This document shows positions 10,835 through 23,300 of a DNA stretch of 64,000 nucleotides, piece by piece; positions within the stretch are counted from its first letter, which is position 1, and every line of letters begins with the position of its first letter. Source of the DNA: Mya arenaria (lineage: Eukaryota; Mollusca; Bivalvia; Myida; Myidae); assembly GCF_026914265.1 (NCBI RefSeq), contig NC_069133.1:10609937-10673936 (forward strand), in the 5' to 3' direction. The translations under genes were made by a program, and so were the position numbers. The notes below the pieces were generated by a model, which saw only the letters and a program-made list of their open reading frames with translations, did no database searches and had not been told where the DNA came from.

Positions 10835-13800
10835 ACTGCAGTTTCAACCCAAGTTGAGGCAATTGTTACTGCACCCACAACCCGAGTTGAGTCAATAAAA
10901 CCTGCACCCAAAACACAAACGAACGCAAAAGTTACTGCACCCACAACCCGAGTTCAGGCAATAGTAACGGCACCTACAACACGAGTTGAGGCAATAGTTA
11001 CTGCACCCACAACCCGAGTTGAGGCAATAGTTACTGAACCCACAACCCGAGTTGAGGCAATAGTAGCACGGCACCTACAACCCGAGTTTAGGCAATAGTT
11101 ACTGAACCCACAACCCGAGTTGAGGCAATAGTAGCACGGCACCTACAACACGAGTTGAGGCAATAGTTACTGAACCCACAACCCGAGTTGAGGCAATAGT
11201 AGCACGGCACCTACAACCCGAGTTTAGGCAATAGTAACGGCACCTACAACACGAGTTTTAACAATCGCTACTGAAGCCATAACTCGAGTTGAGGTAATAG
11301 TAATTGCAGACTTAACCCTTGTAAATGCAATAGAAACATCACCCATATTCCGAGTTTAAGCAATAGCTACCGCAGCCACAGCCCGAGTTAAAGCAAAAGC
11401 TACTGTAATCACAACCCGAGATAAGGCAATAGTTCCTCCACCCACAACCCGAATTAAGGTAATAGATACAACATCTACTACCCGAGATAAGGTAATTTTA
11501 CCGCACCCTCAACCTGAGTTAAGGCAGTAGTATCTGCACCCACAACCCGAGTTAAGGTTATAGTAGCTGATCCAACAACCAAAGTTTCAGCAATGGCTAC
11601 AGCAGCCACGATCCGAGCTAATGCTATAGTTACTTCAGCCACATCCAGAGTTTAGACAGTAGTTACTGCACCGACACATCGAGTTGAAACAATAGTTACT
11701 GCAGGAACAACCCGAGTTTAGACAATAGTATCTGCACCCACAAACCGAGTTTAGGTAATAGTAACAATATCTTAAACCCGTGCAGTTGGTACTGCACCAA
11801 CACAGAGAGTTAAAGAAATAATTACTGCAGCAACAACCCAAGTTGAGGCAATTGTTACTGCACCCACAAAGTTAAGGCAATAGTTACCGCACCCATAGTC
11901 CGAGATTAGGCAATTGTTACTGCATCGACAACCGAAGTTTGGAGAAATGTTACTGCACTCACAATGCAAGTTAAAGCAATAGTAACTACACAACAATCCG
12001 AGTTTATGCAATAGCTACAACAGTTACAACCCGAGTTAAAGCTATAGTTATTTCAGCCACAACCCAAATAAACACAATAGCTACTAAACCCACAATACGA
12101 GTTTAAACAAACGTTATTGCACCAACACACGGAATTTAATCAATAGCTTCTGCATCAACACTCAGAGTTTTGGCAATTGCTTTTGCACTCAGAATCCGTT
12201 ATTTGTTACTGCAGCCACAACCCGAGTTTAGACAATAGCTACAACAGCCACAACCCGAGTTAAGGCAATAGTTTCCGCACATACAACCTTAGTTCAAACA
12301 CTAGCTACTAAATCTAAAATTCGCGTTTAAACAAACGTAACTGCACCAACAAACCGAGTTTAGGCAATTGCTACTGTACCCACAACCCTAGTTATGGCAA
12401 AAGTTACTCTATAGGCAATATATCTTGCAACCACAACCCGGGTTTAGTCAAAAGTTACTACAACCACAACCCGTGTACATGCAATAGTTACTTCACCCAA
12501 GTTAATGTAAAAGTTACTGCCGCCACGGCACGAATTTAGGCAGAAGTTATTACAGCTGGTGAAGCAATAGTAACTGCAGCCACAATCCGAGTTTAGGCAA
12601 TATTTACCACAATTTCAACCTAAGTTCAAACACTAGCTACTAAACCTAAAATTCGAGTTTAAACAAATGTTTCACACCAACAAACCGAGTTTAGGCAACT
12701 GCTTATGCGTCCACAATCCTAATTAAGGTAAAGGTATTGCAACCCAAATCCGAGTATAGGCAATAGTAATTGTAGCCATAATTCGAGCTGAAGGAAAAGT
12801 TACTGCACCCACAAGCTGAGTTTAAGTTATAGTTATTTCAGCAACAATCAAGTTCAGACAATAGTGACTGCAGCCGAAACCCAAGTTAAGGCAATATTTA
12901 CTACAGCCAAAACCCAAGTTAAGGCAATAGTTACTACAGCAAAAACCCAAGTTGAGGCAATAATTACTACATCAAAAACCCAAGTTAAGGCAATAGTTAC
13001 TGCAGCCAAAACCCAAGTTGAAGCAATAATTACTGCAGCCACAACCAGAATTTAGGCAATATTTACCGCACCCACATCCTGAGTTAATGCAATATATACC
13101 GCACCTTCAACCTGAGTTAAAACAATAGTTGCTAGGCCCACAAATCGAGTTTAAACAAACGTGACTGCACCAACAAACTAATTTTAGGCAATCGCTACTG
13201 CACCCACATTCCGAGTTTAGGATAAAGTTACTGAACCCACAAAATATAAAGCAATAGTTACTTCACTCAAAGTCCGAGAAATTGCAATAGTTAATGCTGC
13301 CACATGCCGAATGTAGGCAGTAGTATCTGCAGTCACAGGCCACGTTTAGGCAATATTTGCTGCAGCGACAACCAAAGTCTAGGCAACAGTTACTGCAGCC
13401 ACATTACGAGTATAGGCAATAGCTACTACACCCTCAGCCCGAGTTTAAGCAATAGTTACTTCACCCACAGCCCGAGTATAGGCAACAGTTACTGCAGCCA
13501 AACCCCGAGTATAGGCAACAGTTACTGCAGCCACACCCCGAGTATAGGCAATAGCTACTGCAGCCACAGCCCGAGTTTAAGCAATAGTTACTTCACCCAC
13601 AGCTCGAGTATTGGCAATAGCTTTTACACCCACTACCCGAGTTTAAGCAATAGTTACTTCACCCACAGCCCGAGTATTGGCGACAGTTACTGCAGCCACA
13701 TCCCGAGTATAGGCAATAGCTTCTACACCCACAGCCCGAGTTTAAGCAATAGTTACTTGACCCACAGCCCGAGTATTGGCAACAGTTACTGCAGCCACAG

Positions 13801-14555
13801 CCCGAGTATAGGCAACAGTTACTGCAGCCACAGCGCGAGCATAGGCAATAGCTTTTACACCCACTACCCGAGTTTAAGCAATAGTTACTTCACCCACAGC
13901 CCGAGTATTGGCGACAGTTACTGCAGCCACATCCCGAGTATAGGCAATAGCTTCTACACCCACAGCCCGAGTTTAAGCAATAGTTACTTGACCCACAGCC
14001 CGAGTATTGGCAACAGTTACTGCAGCCACAGCCCGAGTATAGGCAACAGTTACTGCAGCCACAGAGCGAGTATAGGCAATAGCTTCTACACCCACAGCCC
14101 GAGTTTAAGCAATAGTTACTTCACCCACAGCTCGAGTATAGGCAACAGTTACTGCAGCCACACCCCGAGTATAGGCAATAGCTACTACACCCTCAGCCCG
14201 AGTTTAAGCAATAGTTACTTCACCCAAAGTCCGAGTAATTGCAATAGTTACTGACCCCGCAACCCGAGTTAAGGGAATAGTATCTGCGGTCTCAACCTTA
14301 GTATAGGCAATGGTTTATGCAGCCACAACCCGAGTTGAGCAATAGTAGTTGCATCTTTAACCCGCGTTAGGCAATATTTACTACACCCACAACCCGAGTT
14401 AATGCAATGGTTACTGCTGCAACAATCCGGGTTTTATTAAATAATTTCTTCACCCTTAACCCGAGTTAAGGCTAATGTTACTGCACCAACAACCCGACGT
14501 TAGGAAATGGTTTCTGCACCAACAATTCGATTTGCGTTATAAATATTGCATCGCC
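10835..14555. repeat. 3.7 kb array of a 33-bp minisatellite
   Basis: About 110 units near 'cccgagtataggcaacagtt' + 'actgcagccaca'. Units diverge at the edges and are most uniform at 13,440-14,220, where a higher-order repeat of about 230 bp is visible (13,620-13,850 against 13,850-14,080). Because 33 is a multiple of 3, a 316-codon frame stays open (13,304-14,254); I regard it as non-coding. Related repeats in opposite orientation lie at 43,048-44,045. Confidence 0.92.
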
Positions 14556-17036
14556 ATATGAAAGTCAATTTGTCGATAACTATAAATCCTTTGCACGATT
14601 ACGTGCTATATAAAAAAATAATTAGTATTTTGGCTTTTTAAAAAATGTGATTTTGTGGCTAGGTGACAATCAGACCTATGGTCAATCTCATGCCTGATTC
14701 GGTGATTGAGTGACCGTGTGCAGGGCGATACTTCAATGAGTCGGACAGTCGTGTATATTGAAGCTGAATTTCAGACTATTCATCTTATTTGTTTAAGTTC
14801 TTTAAAACTTAAATTTAATTGCTTGTCGTCGTTGGCATGATACTTTATATTTTTAAGAAATACTGGTTTTGTACATAATTTTAAAGATGCAATCTTACTC
14901 CAAAATAAGATTTACCACACTTAATGCAAGTGTTAAAATATACCCAAAAATGATGAATAAATGTCAAAAACAATTGTTCTTATGAAGGATACCGAGGATT
15001 TATTTGCGTTTTCAACTATTAAATACACGGTCACAATGTTGTTATCAGTAATAAATATTTTCCATAAATGCATTATTAAGTAAGTAGTTACAGATTTATC
15101 AATCAAAATTAAGGTTTGTTGTACATTTGAATGTATTGATTTTGAATAAAAGCGCCACTTTAAGAAAACTGGAGAAAACATGCTGTTGCAATACACTTAC
15201 TCAAAGTTCTAACGCTGTCATTTTAATTGGTATTTCTTTACTTCAAATTGTGAAAACACAGATATCCTATGGACTTTTTTGAGAACTACGTCATCAAGAT
15301 ATGTGACGAAGGTACACGTAAGATAAAAGCGCCTAGCCAATATGGAGGACACATGTTAAATTTGCGATTTGCGTTACATTTAAACATAACCGAATCCGAA
15401 ACGAAATATACAGAACCGAAAGCAAAACGTTCAGTGAGTGGCAGTGACACGTACAAATAGCGATTCGCAATTAAAATCGAACTGCAACATATGAATTCTT
15501 GTACGAGTATCTGCATATACATGTTGACGTACATGTTATGTAACCTCTGTTTTGTCGTTTAAATATACTTCCTTCTTTGCATGAAACAGTTTAAAAATCA
15601 ATCTGCTTTAACGACTGTTATTTAAGGAATTCAATACGTATATTATTTGCATATTTGATGACTCATGTTTTTAGTATATCCTTTACGAAGATTAATGTAG
15701 ATATTAAATGTCTTTAATGTTAATAATATTACCATTTAACTTTTTGACCTTGCAATACTTCAAATAAATCGAATTCCAATTAAATAATGTATACAAAACA
15801 GCACATAACTTAACTGCATTCTAGTTTCGGTCATTTAAATCAGCAAGTTATAGCCTATACTAAAATCATATTGGGCAACGCGACACACACTCATATGAAC
15901 TTCAGTAGTTGCTTCAACCATCTACTTCATTGGTACGAATACCATAATAAGCAAACCGTTTTATATGCGTATTTTCAGTTTAGGATATATAACCCTATTT
16001 TGAAAGTACACAATTCATTTCACGAAAAATAACATTTAACGACAGTCTGAATGATTGAATTCATATCTATTTTTTTTCAGCTCAAAATTGAAAACAGTTG
16101 AAAGTTCAAATGAATCTATATCGAGTTGGCAGAAATCAGTGTACAACTACATCACTCTTTCTTCTAGTTGCGATTGTATATTTATATTATTGCGTCCAAT
16201 CGGTGATGTTGAGGTAGCCTTTGATAAATTGAACATTTATGACGTCAAGCTGTTTAATTTAAATACGTCAAAAATATCGTATTTTAAATACTATTAAACG
16301 CACAATATATCCCTAAAAATATATATTTCTAATGTTCATTAACGTATTCTTGACTCTTTATTGCAATCTTATAAGTCTCAAGTTTTAGATCAAGCACATT
16401 TATTCCATATAATGCCGTAACCTTTACATGATATACGGAGTAATTTAATTACGGTACTGACATTTGTTGAAAGTATCAATAACGTAATATGTTTCGCAAC
16501 AACAGCCAACAATGCATTTATTCGGACTCGCTCTCAAACCTCTTTGAATGCCTTTAATGTGCCCGATACACAAATACGTGCTTTAAGACGCCTACTTACA
16601 TTTGTTAACAGCTTTTCTTAAACGGAGTACGATTTACATTGTATCAAGCTCTTCGGCATTACCATAAACAATGTATGTTACTGGTTACCACATATGGTAT
16701 CGCCCTTGACAAGGTACGTGTCTTATATAACTGTTTTCCTCAAAGTTCTTTATTTAGTAGAAAATAAACAGCAATCGAAGACTTAGCGCAAGACTGATGT
16801 AATGCCTTCTATTTCTATACTGATTTACATTAATCTTACACTAGGCCCGAAGCAAAACAAGGAAGGGATCAATAAAGTGACACGTATAAAATCGATATAA
16901 AGAGAATTTCTGTAACAAAATACGGGTGCCAATTACAAAATAAAAATATATACGAGACTTGCTTCTGACAATATAAAGCTATTTTTAGAAAATTTAAGAG
17001 ATATGGATTTTATAAATCTTATCATTTATTTTCAAA
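14556..17036. other. Upstream region of DXO copy 1
   Basis: No exon recognised. A segment at about 15,190-15,480 matches 45,450-45,720 in the same orientation, and a short part of it recurs near 63,210-63,260. The part around 16,680-16,830 matches the region upstream of DXO copy 2 (about 31,510-31,640), so the proximal promoter was probably carried in the duplication. No clear TATA or Inr could be assigned. Confidence 0.5.
15190..15480 (+). repeat. Dispersed or duplicated segment A
   Basis: Shares 'actactttttgag' or 'gacttttttgagaactacgtc' with 45,550-45,580 and 63,215-63,235, and 'aatagcgattcgcaat' with 45,692-45,707. Two copies are long and the third is a fragment, so it may be a dispersed repeat and not only part of the gene duplication. 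Confidence 0.6.
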
Positions 17037-17302
17037 ATGGCGAGGTTTAACACCGACATTGGACGATTTGATTACCCAAACTCAGGTTTAAATCAGCCTG
17101 AAGAACTAGGGTGCTTCTCATTAGATATTAACAGAGAATTTCACGATGATACAAGCCAGAGAAAATATTTTATTAAACCTTTAAATTATGATAATGTTAG
17201 ATTTGATCTGACAAAAGGATACGAGGGAATGGTGAAAAGAGATGAATTTAAGGACGAACAGATCGACCATCTTCTGAAATGGATAAATAATCATGAGCAG
17301 GG
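17037..17302 (+). CDS. DXO: DXO copy 1 exon 1
   Basis: Starts at ATG (aaaatggcg), encodes MARFNTDIGRFDYPNS, LGCFSLD, KYFIKP and FDLTKGYEGMVKRDEF, and ends at donor CAGGG|GTGAGT (phase 2). The same Met and context occur in copy 2, supporting this start. Confidence 0.93.
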
Positions 17303-20300
17303 GTGAGTGGTTAATGCTTTTCAGAAACAGAAACTCATAAAGGTTTAGGTGAGTGGAACATGATCAATCTGATCCAAATATACGCTTAATTTTATGCAGT
17401 GGTTGAATTTATTTTTTAACCAATGGGATGACAGTGTATTAAAATATTCCACTTTTTAATTCCATATTGACGTATGAAATGGCGTAACTGTAGGTCGAAT
17501 AAGTACTGTATTAGGCATTTACATGTGCTTTATATTCGTTTCAGAAATATGCAAACCCACTTTATATGCCGCAGGGGTTTGTTAACTCGTTTAATGCGTA
17601 CCATGTATGCGAAAGAAAATGAGTGGAAGTTCGCCGTGACTCTCCACAAAGGTACCTACTACCTTTGTGAATGCCCCACTGACCAGAGTCTGGCAAAAAT
17701 AAAACAGATGATGGGAGAAAAAGACGAAGAGATGTGTGGATGGGGCTGCAAGTTTGAGCAATATCTCACCGCAAGTAGGGTATAGTTTTACCAAGTGTGG
17801 TAGTCTTAGGTGGGCAGTCATATTCTATGTACTTTTATTTCTAAAGTTTTTATTCGGAAGAGATAACAAAGACAATGTTAGGAATTCTGATAGTATAGGT
17901 CCAATCTCAGAAATTAATATCCCATTGGAAACTCGTTATGCCGAAGTCGCCGGGATCTCGATATAAATTGCGAGCTGTCGAAAGATTTATGCATTTGTAA
18001 TGACAAATCTCAATCCGCCTTTTAAGTGGTCTGGGCATATTCGTCCGTCGTAAAAGATCGGTGTTCATTACCAAATAGTTGGAATCGGTAAAAAAGATCA
18101 AAATAAAGATAATATCGAGATATCAAAGCTCGAGATAACGATTTCCACTGTTCACGTAAACATACCCGTAAGTTTCAGCTCGATTTTTCTGTCCTCTAAT
18201 CTGAGTGTCCCTAAATAAAATGTATGTTATTTATGCATTAGGCTGGCGTCTTGACATTGTCTTAGCACACCAAGTAAATACAATATCATTGTCAATTGGA
18301 AGAACATTTATCATTATATAAATGCTTGGCTTTCTTGGACTTTTCTTGGACATGGGATTGATTTTGATAAAGATCTTGGTCAATCATATTAGTAAATTAA
18401 AATTATTTTAATGTCATTGTTTTGTTACTTTGCAACATATTTGTGCGTATTGATTTTTTAGCAAGTATTCAAAATGAACACAACAAGTAGAAAACAAAAC
18501 AATAACCTTGTATCCACTGTGACACTTTTTACATAATTTAATTTATTGAAGGTACGGCTTAGATCCTTTAATGACACTGGCCCCTGACGTTTACCTACGC
18601 TGCACATGTATTTATAAACTTAATTTAATATTCGATATGCAGGTTCCGCAGATTCCGTTCCAACTCCAGACATGCGATATAACAACTGTGAAACCTTCTA
18701 TACTGTTGTGAAAGCCACGATCGGCTCCCACACACTAGGTAATTTTGTACATCTGCATCTTACACTTCTTGTATTCTTCAAGTTGAGTGTGCCATTTCTA
18801 GAAATATTGATCGTCTTTGGATGGGTTTCAGTAGCTGTTAATAAGTGTATATAATTACTTAGGTACGTTATAACTAAATACCAAGTACCCGTATGTTATC
18901 CAGGAAGCACTCTCTATATTGAACATTGACAATACTATTTCAGTCTGATATTTTGTTTCAGTCTGAGTTATGCACACACTTTATTTGATATTTTGTGAAT
19001 TCAGTTCAATACCTGCAATCAGAAGTTATAACAAACAACAACATGAACTTTACAGATATTAAATAATTTCTGCTGGACTAGAAAATGGATTCCGTGTCCG
19101 TTCCAATTTTTGTTTTAAAATGAGTTTTCTGCGTTCCCACGAGCATGCAAAATGTCCAAACCAGTTAAAAAATCTGACTGGGAGAACTTGAAATGTGTGT
19201 AAAACCCAAATACTTTTTTATGCTTTAACTTTTTTTTTCAATTTCGATATCATAGAGTAAACTATTGATAAAATAAGTGTTTTCAGTTGCATCAGCTAAA
19301 TATAGAAGGTGATAGGTAGCATAATAGTTTTGGAACAACGGATTTGCCCACATTGTAATGTCCTATCAGACGATTTTCATTTTTTAATTGGATGCAGCCT
19401 ATATACAAATATTAGATCTAATTATATTCTACGCGTTTATCGTACTCACCCAAATATATGTATAATCATAGAACCGTTGAATACAGAAATTATTGTTCTG
19501 TTAAAGAAAATTTTATTTTCGAGAATAAATAGTTTTAATTAATTTCAAAATGCTTTTACGTAATATTTCTTTCTGAAAAAGTGTTTAAACATTCGCTTTT
19601 ATATTTGTTACTGAAAGGATTTTGACTAGTCATAAAACTTATATAAACCGCAAAGTAAATATTTGATAATGAAAAATGATCATGGGCTATCATACTATTA
19701 GCTCACTTCACTTATGTATTTAACTGTAATGCTTTGTGTGGAAATAAACTTGTTTTCTGTTCATATTAACGGTATGGGTTTAATACTAATTTACATTATA
19801 ATGGATTGTTTTCTGTTCGAATACAAGCTTTTAATTCTGAAAATAATGGCATGTTTTTATCAGTGAAATATCTCATTCGTTCCAGTGTATTCGGGTGAGG
19901 TCGATGCTGTTAGTACAGATGAACCTTTTGGAGAACATTATGTTGAGTTCAAAACCATCACACATTCCGCGCTGCAGAAAAAAAGTTTCAAAAGGTATTC
20001 CATATTGACACAGTTCCATATGGGCATTTTATCTTCGCCCATGGGCAAGATAAAAATTTCCAGCATGGTTAAATTATTGGATCTACTTATCTGAGGTGGG
20101 AGAAATCTGTACCTTATTATCTCAACTACTGAGTGTGTAATGAAAGAGGGAACCTTCGGGGGAACAAACTACCCTCTTTGTCTGACACTTTCAGTCATGG
20201 TTTAATTGAAACGTTTCATTGACAGAATTGTCAATACCCCTAGCAACGGCTTATGCCATTTTCTGATTTCAAGTATTGGCCAGTTCTCAACTCAGCTTTT

Positions 20301-23300
20301 GCAACTTGTCATTATCATTTTGTGCAGCATCTCCGGTGTTTCAATTTGATAAGGCAACCCTGTGTTATTATGTTTACAAAATATAATCCTATTATTGATC
20401 AGATAATTGTTTGTTTGACAATTGGTGACAGGTCAATAATTAAGCGAGTGTTTATTTTTCACTTTCAGTACGATAAGGTCGTTAGGTCGGGCGCATGTCA
20501 GTGACTATTTATCGTTAGGAAGACAAAAAATATGTGCTAAGTTTCTTAGTATTTAGCCATCGAAAGCCTATACACCGCCAGTGCAAATACGCGAGCTTGT
20601 AAAAGACTCGCTTGATAAAATCAATTTATAACTAAATTAAAATTTAGCCGTTATTTTCGTAACAAAATGGAAAGTTGGCGATTGTAATCTTTTTTATAGA
20701 TGTTCGGTTTTCAGAACTACGTTAAATGATTATTAGACATATGTCCGGCTATCCCATATGCGGAGGCATGAGTCTGAACACTAAAATGTTGAAAGAGCCC
20801 GAAGGATATGACAATTAACAATTATATTGCACTGGACGAAGAACGGGACGAAATTCAATGGCCACCACACAGCATATTACGCTAGCTGTATTGAAAAAAA
20901 AAGATTTGTTCTGGATAAAGTATTCGAACATATACGTTGTATCAAATAAGCAGTTTCTGTTTCATTGTTTTTAATATTCAATTGATTTCAATTGCACTTC
21001 AACATATCTCGTAGTCGTTCGTCCTCGATGTTGGAGAGCAGAATACCTGACAGACACAATGCACCTTATTTTCGAGCGTATAGTATTGTGTGTCTCGTTT
21101 ACTGTGTTCAGCTTTGACCGAGCCTTTTTAAGTAGTCATTTGCAATCGCTGAACTAGTTTCTATCGTAATTTATACTGGTACAAGCTTCTGAAGTGGTGG
21201 ACACAGAGTGTTCTTGTGAGTTAGCCTCTGTAGTTTAAATAAAAGCTCTGGAAGTGGTGGTCACAGATTATCAGTGTGAGTTCGCCCATGTAGTTTCAGT
21301 TCAAGCTCCTGAAGTGGTGGACACAGATAATTGGTGTGAGTTCGCCTCTGTAGTTTCAGTTTAATTTCTTAAAGTGGTGGACACAGATTATTTGTGTTAG
21401 TTCGCCTCTGAAGTTTCAGTACAAGCTCCAAAAGTGGTGGACACAGATTATTAATGTGAGTTCGCCTCTGTAGTTTTAGTTCAAGCTCCAAAAATGGTTT
21501 ACAAAGATTATTAGTTATTAGTGTGAGTTCGCCTTTGTATTTTCAGTTTAAGCTCCTGCAGTGGTGGACCCAGATTATTAGTGAGAGTTCGCCTCTGTAG
21601 TTTCATTTCAAGCTCCTGAAGTGGTGGACACAGATATTGATGTGAGTTCGCCTCTGTAGTTTCAGTTAAAGCTCCTAAACTGGTGGACAAAGATTATAAG
21701 TGTGAGTTCGCCTCTGTAGTTTCAGTTCAAGCTCCTGAAGTGGTGGACACAGTTTATTGGTGTGAGATCGCCTCTGTAGTTTCAGTTCAAGCTCCCGAAG
21801 TGGTTGACACAGATTATAAGTGTGAGTTTGCCTCTGTAGTTTCAGTTTAAGCTCCTGAAGCGGTTGACACAGATTATCAGTGTGAGTTCGCCTCTGTAGT
21901 TTCAGTTTAAGCTCCTGAAGTGGTGGACACAGATAAACAGTATGAGTTCGCCTCTGTAGTTTCAGTTCAAGCTCCTGAAGTTGTGGACACAGATTATTGG
22001 TGTGAGTTCGCCTCTTTAGCTTCAGTTCAAGCTCATGAAGTGGTGGACACAGATTATTAGTGTGTGTTCGCCTCTGTAGTTTCAGTTCAAGCTCCTGAAG
22101 TTGTGGACACAGATTATCAGTGTGAGTTCCCCTTTGTAGTTCCAGTTCTAGGTCCTAAAGTGGTGGACAAAGATTATTAGTGTGAGTTCGCCTCTGTAGT
22201 TCCAGTGCAAGCTCCTGAAGTGATGGACACATATTATTGGTGTGAGCTCGCCTTTTTTGTTTCAGTTTAAGCTCCTGAAGTAGTAGACACAGATTATTGG
22301 TGTGGTTTCGCCTCTGTAGTTTCAGTTCAAGCTCTTAAAGTGGTGGACACAAATTATTGGTGTGAGTTCGTCTCTTTTGTTTCAGTTCAACCTCCTGAAG
22401 TTGTCGACACAGTTTATAAGTGTGAGTTCGCCTCTGTTGTTTCAATTATAATATTTACAGGTTCACGCACCTGAAGTGGTGGACAAAGTGTATTCTTGTG
22501 AGTCCGTCTCTGTAGTTTTCATGGTATTATTTTCAGGTACAAACTCCGAAATTGGTGGACACAGAGTGTTCTTGTTGGTGTTCCCGAGATTGTTTGTGGG
22601 CTCCGTGATGATGCTGGTATTGTTACCAAGCTACAAACATACAACACTCAAGATTTACCAACGATGGCCATTGTAAGGCAAATTTTGCATATTTTTATTA
22701 AGTATAATGATTTATTAAATAAATGTATTTAAATATCTATTTAACAAAATGTTAATTGGAATGACTCACTAAATGTGAATGATCCTCGTTCGCCTTTATT
22801 AAAAACAATCGAGCTATATAAAAACAATTGTGAAACAAGCTATGGCAACATATATTATTCTTTCTCGTTGGCACGATGTTGGAAATGATTTTTTATACTT
22901 TGATATTCACACACAAACGTTTTTGCACAAAAGACCCTAAATCGCACTACTACTTTTAAAACAACTGTGTAAAAGCACGTCAGTTACCGGCATTTTGGTA
23001 AATAATTCATGTTCTTATAATTCTCAGTCTTACACAATCTTACAGAGGCTAAGTCTGGTTGACTTTTATTTTGACTAGAGATGCAAACGAATATTCGAAT
23101 GTTCGAATATTCGATCAAACGTTTGGTATTCGAATGTCAAAATCGGTGTTCGAATATTCGAAAAAAAGTTAAATAAAGAGAATAAAAAAACTTTTACCTA
23201 CAACACTGTTGTTGTTTATAAAGTTTGTTTGTCTTGTTTTTACAACGATTGGCCCCTAACGCTAGAGGTGTGAATGTGATGACAATACACTAAACACGCG

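Noticed and set aside
13304..14254. 316-codon plus-strand frame with SPSLSNSYFTH-type repeats
   Set aside because: It follows from a 33-bp repeat without stops; the flanking units carry stops in the same frame, and there are no splice or start signals.
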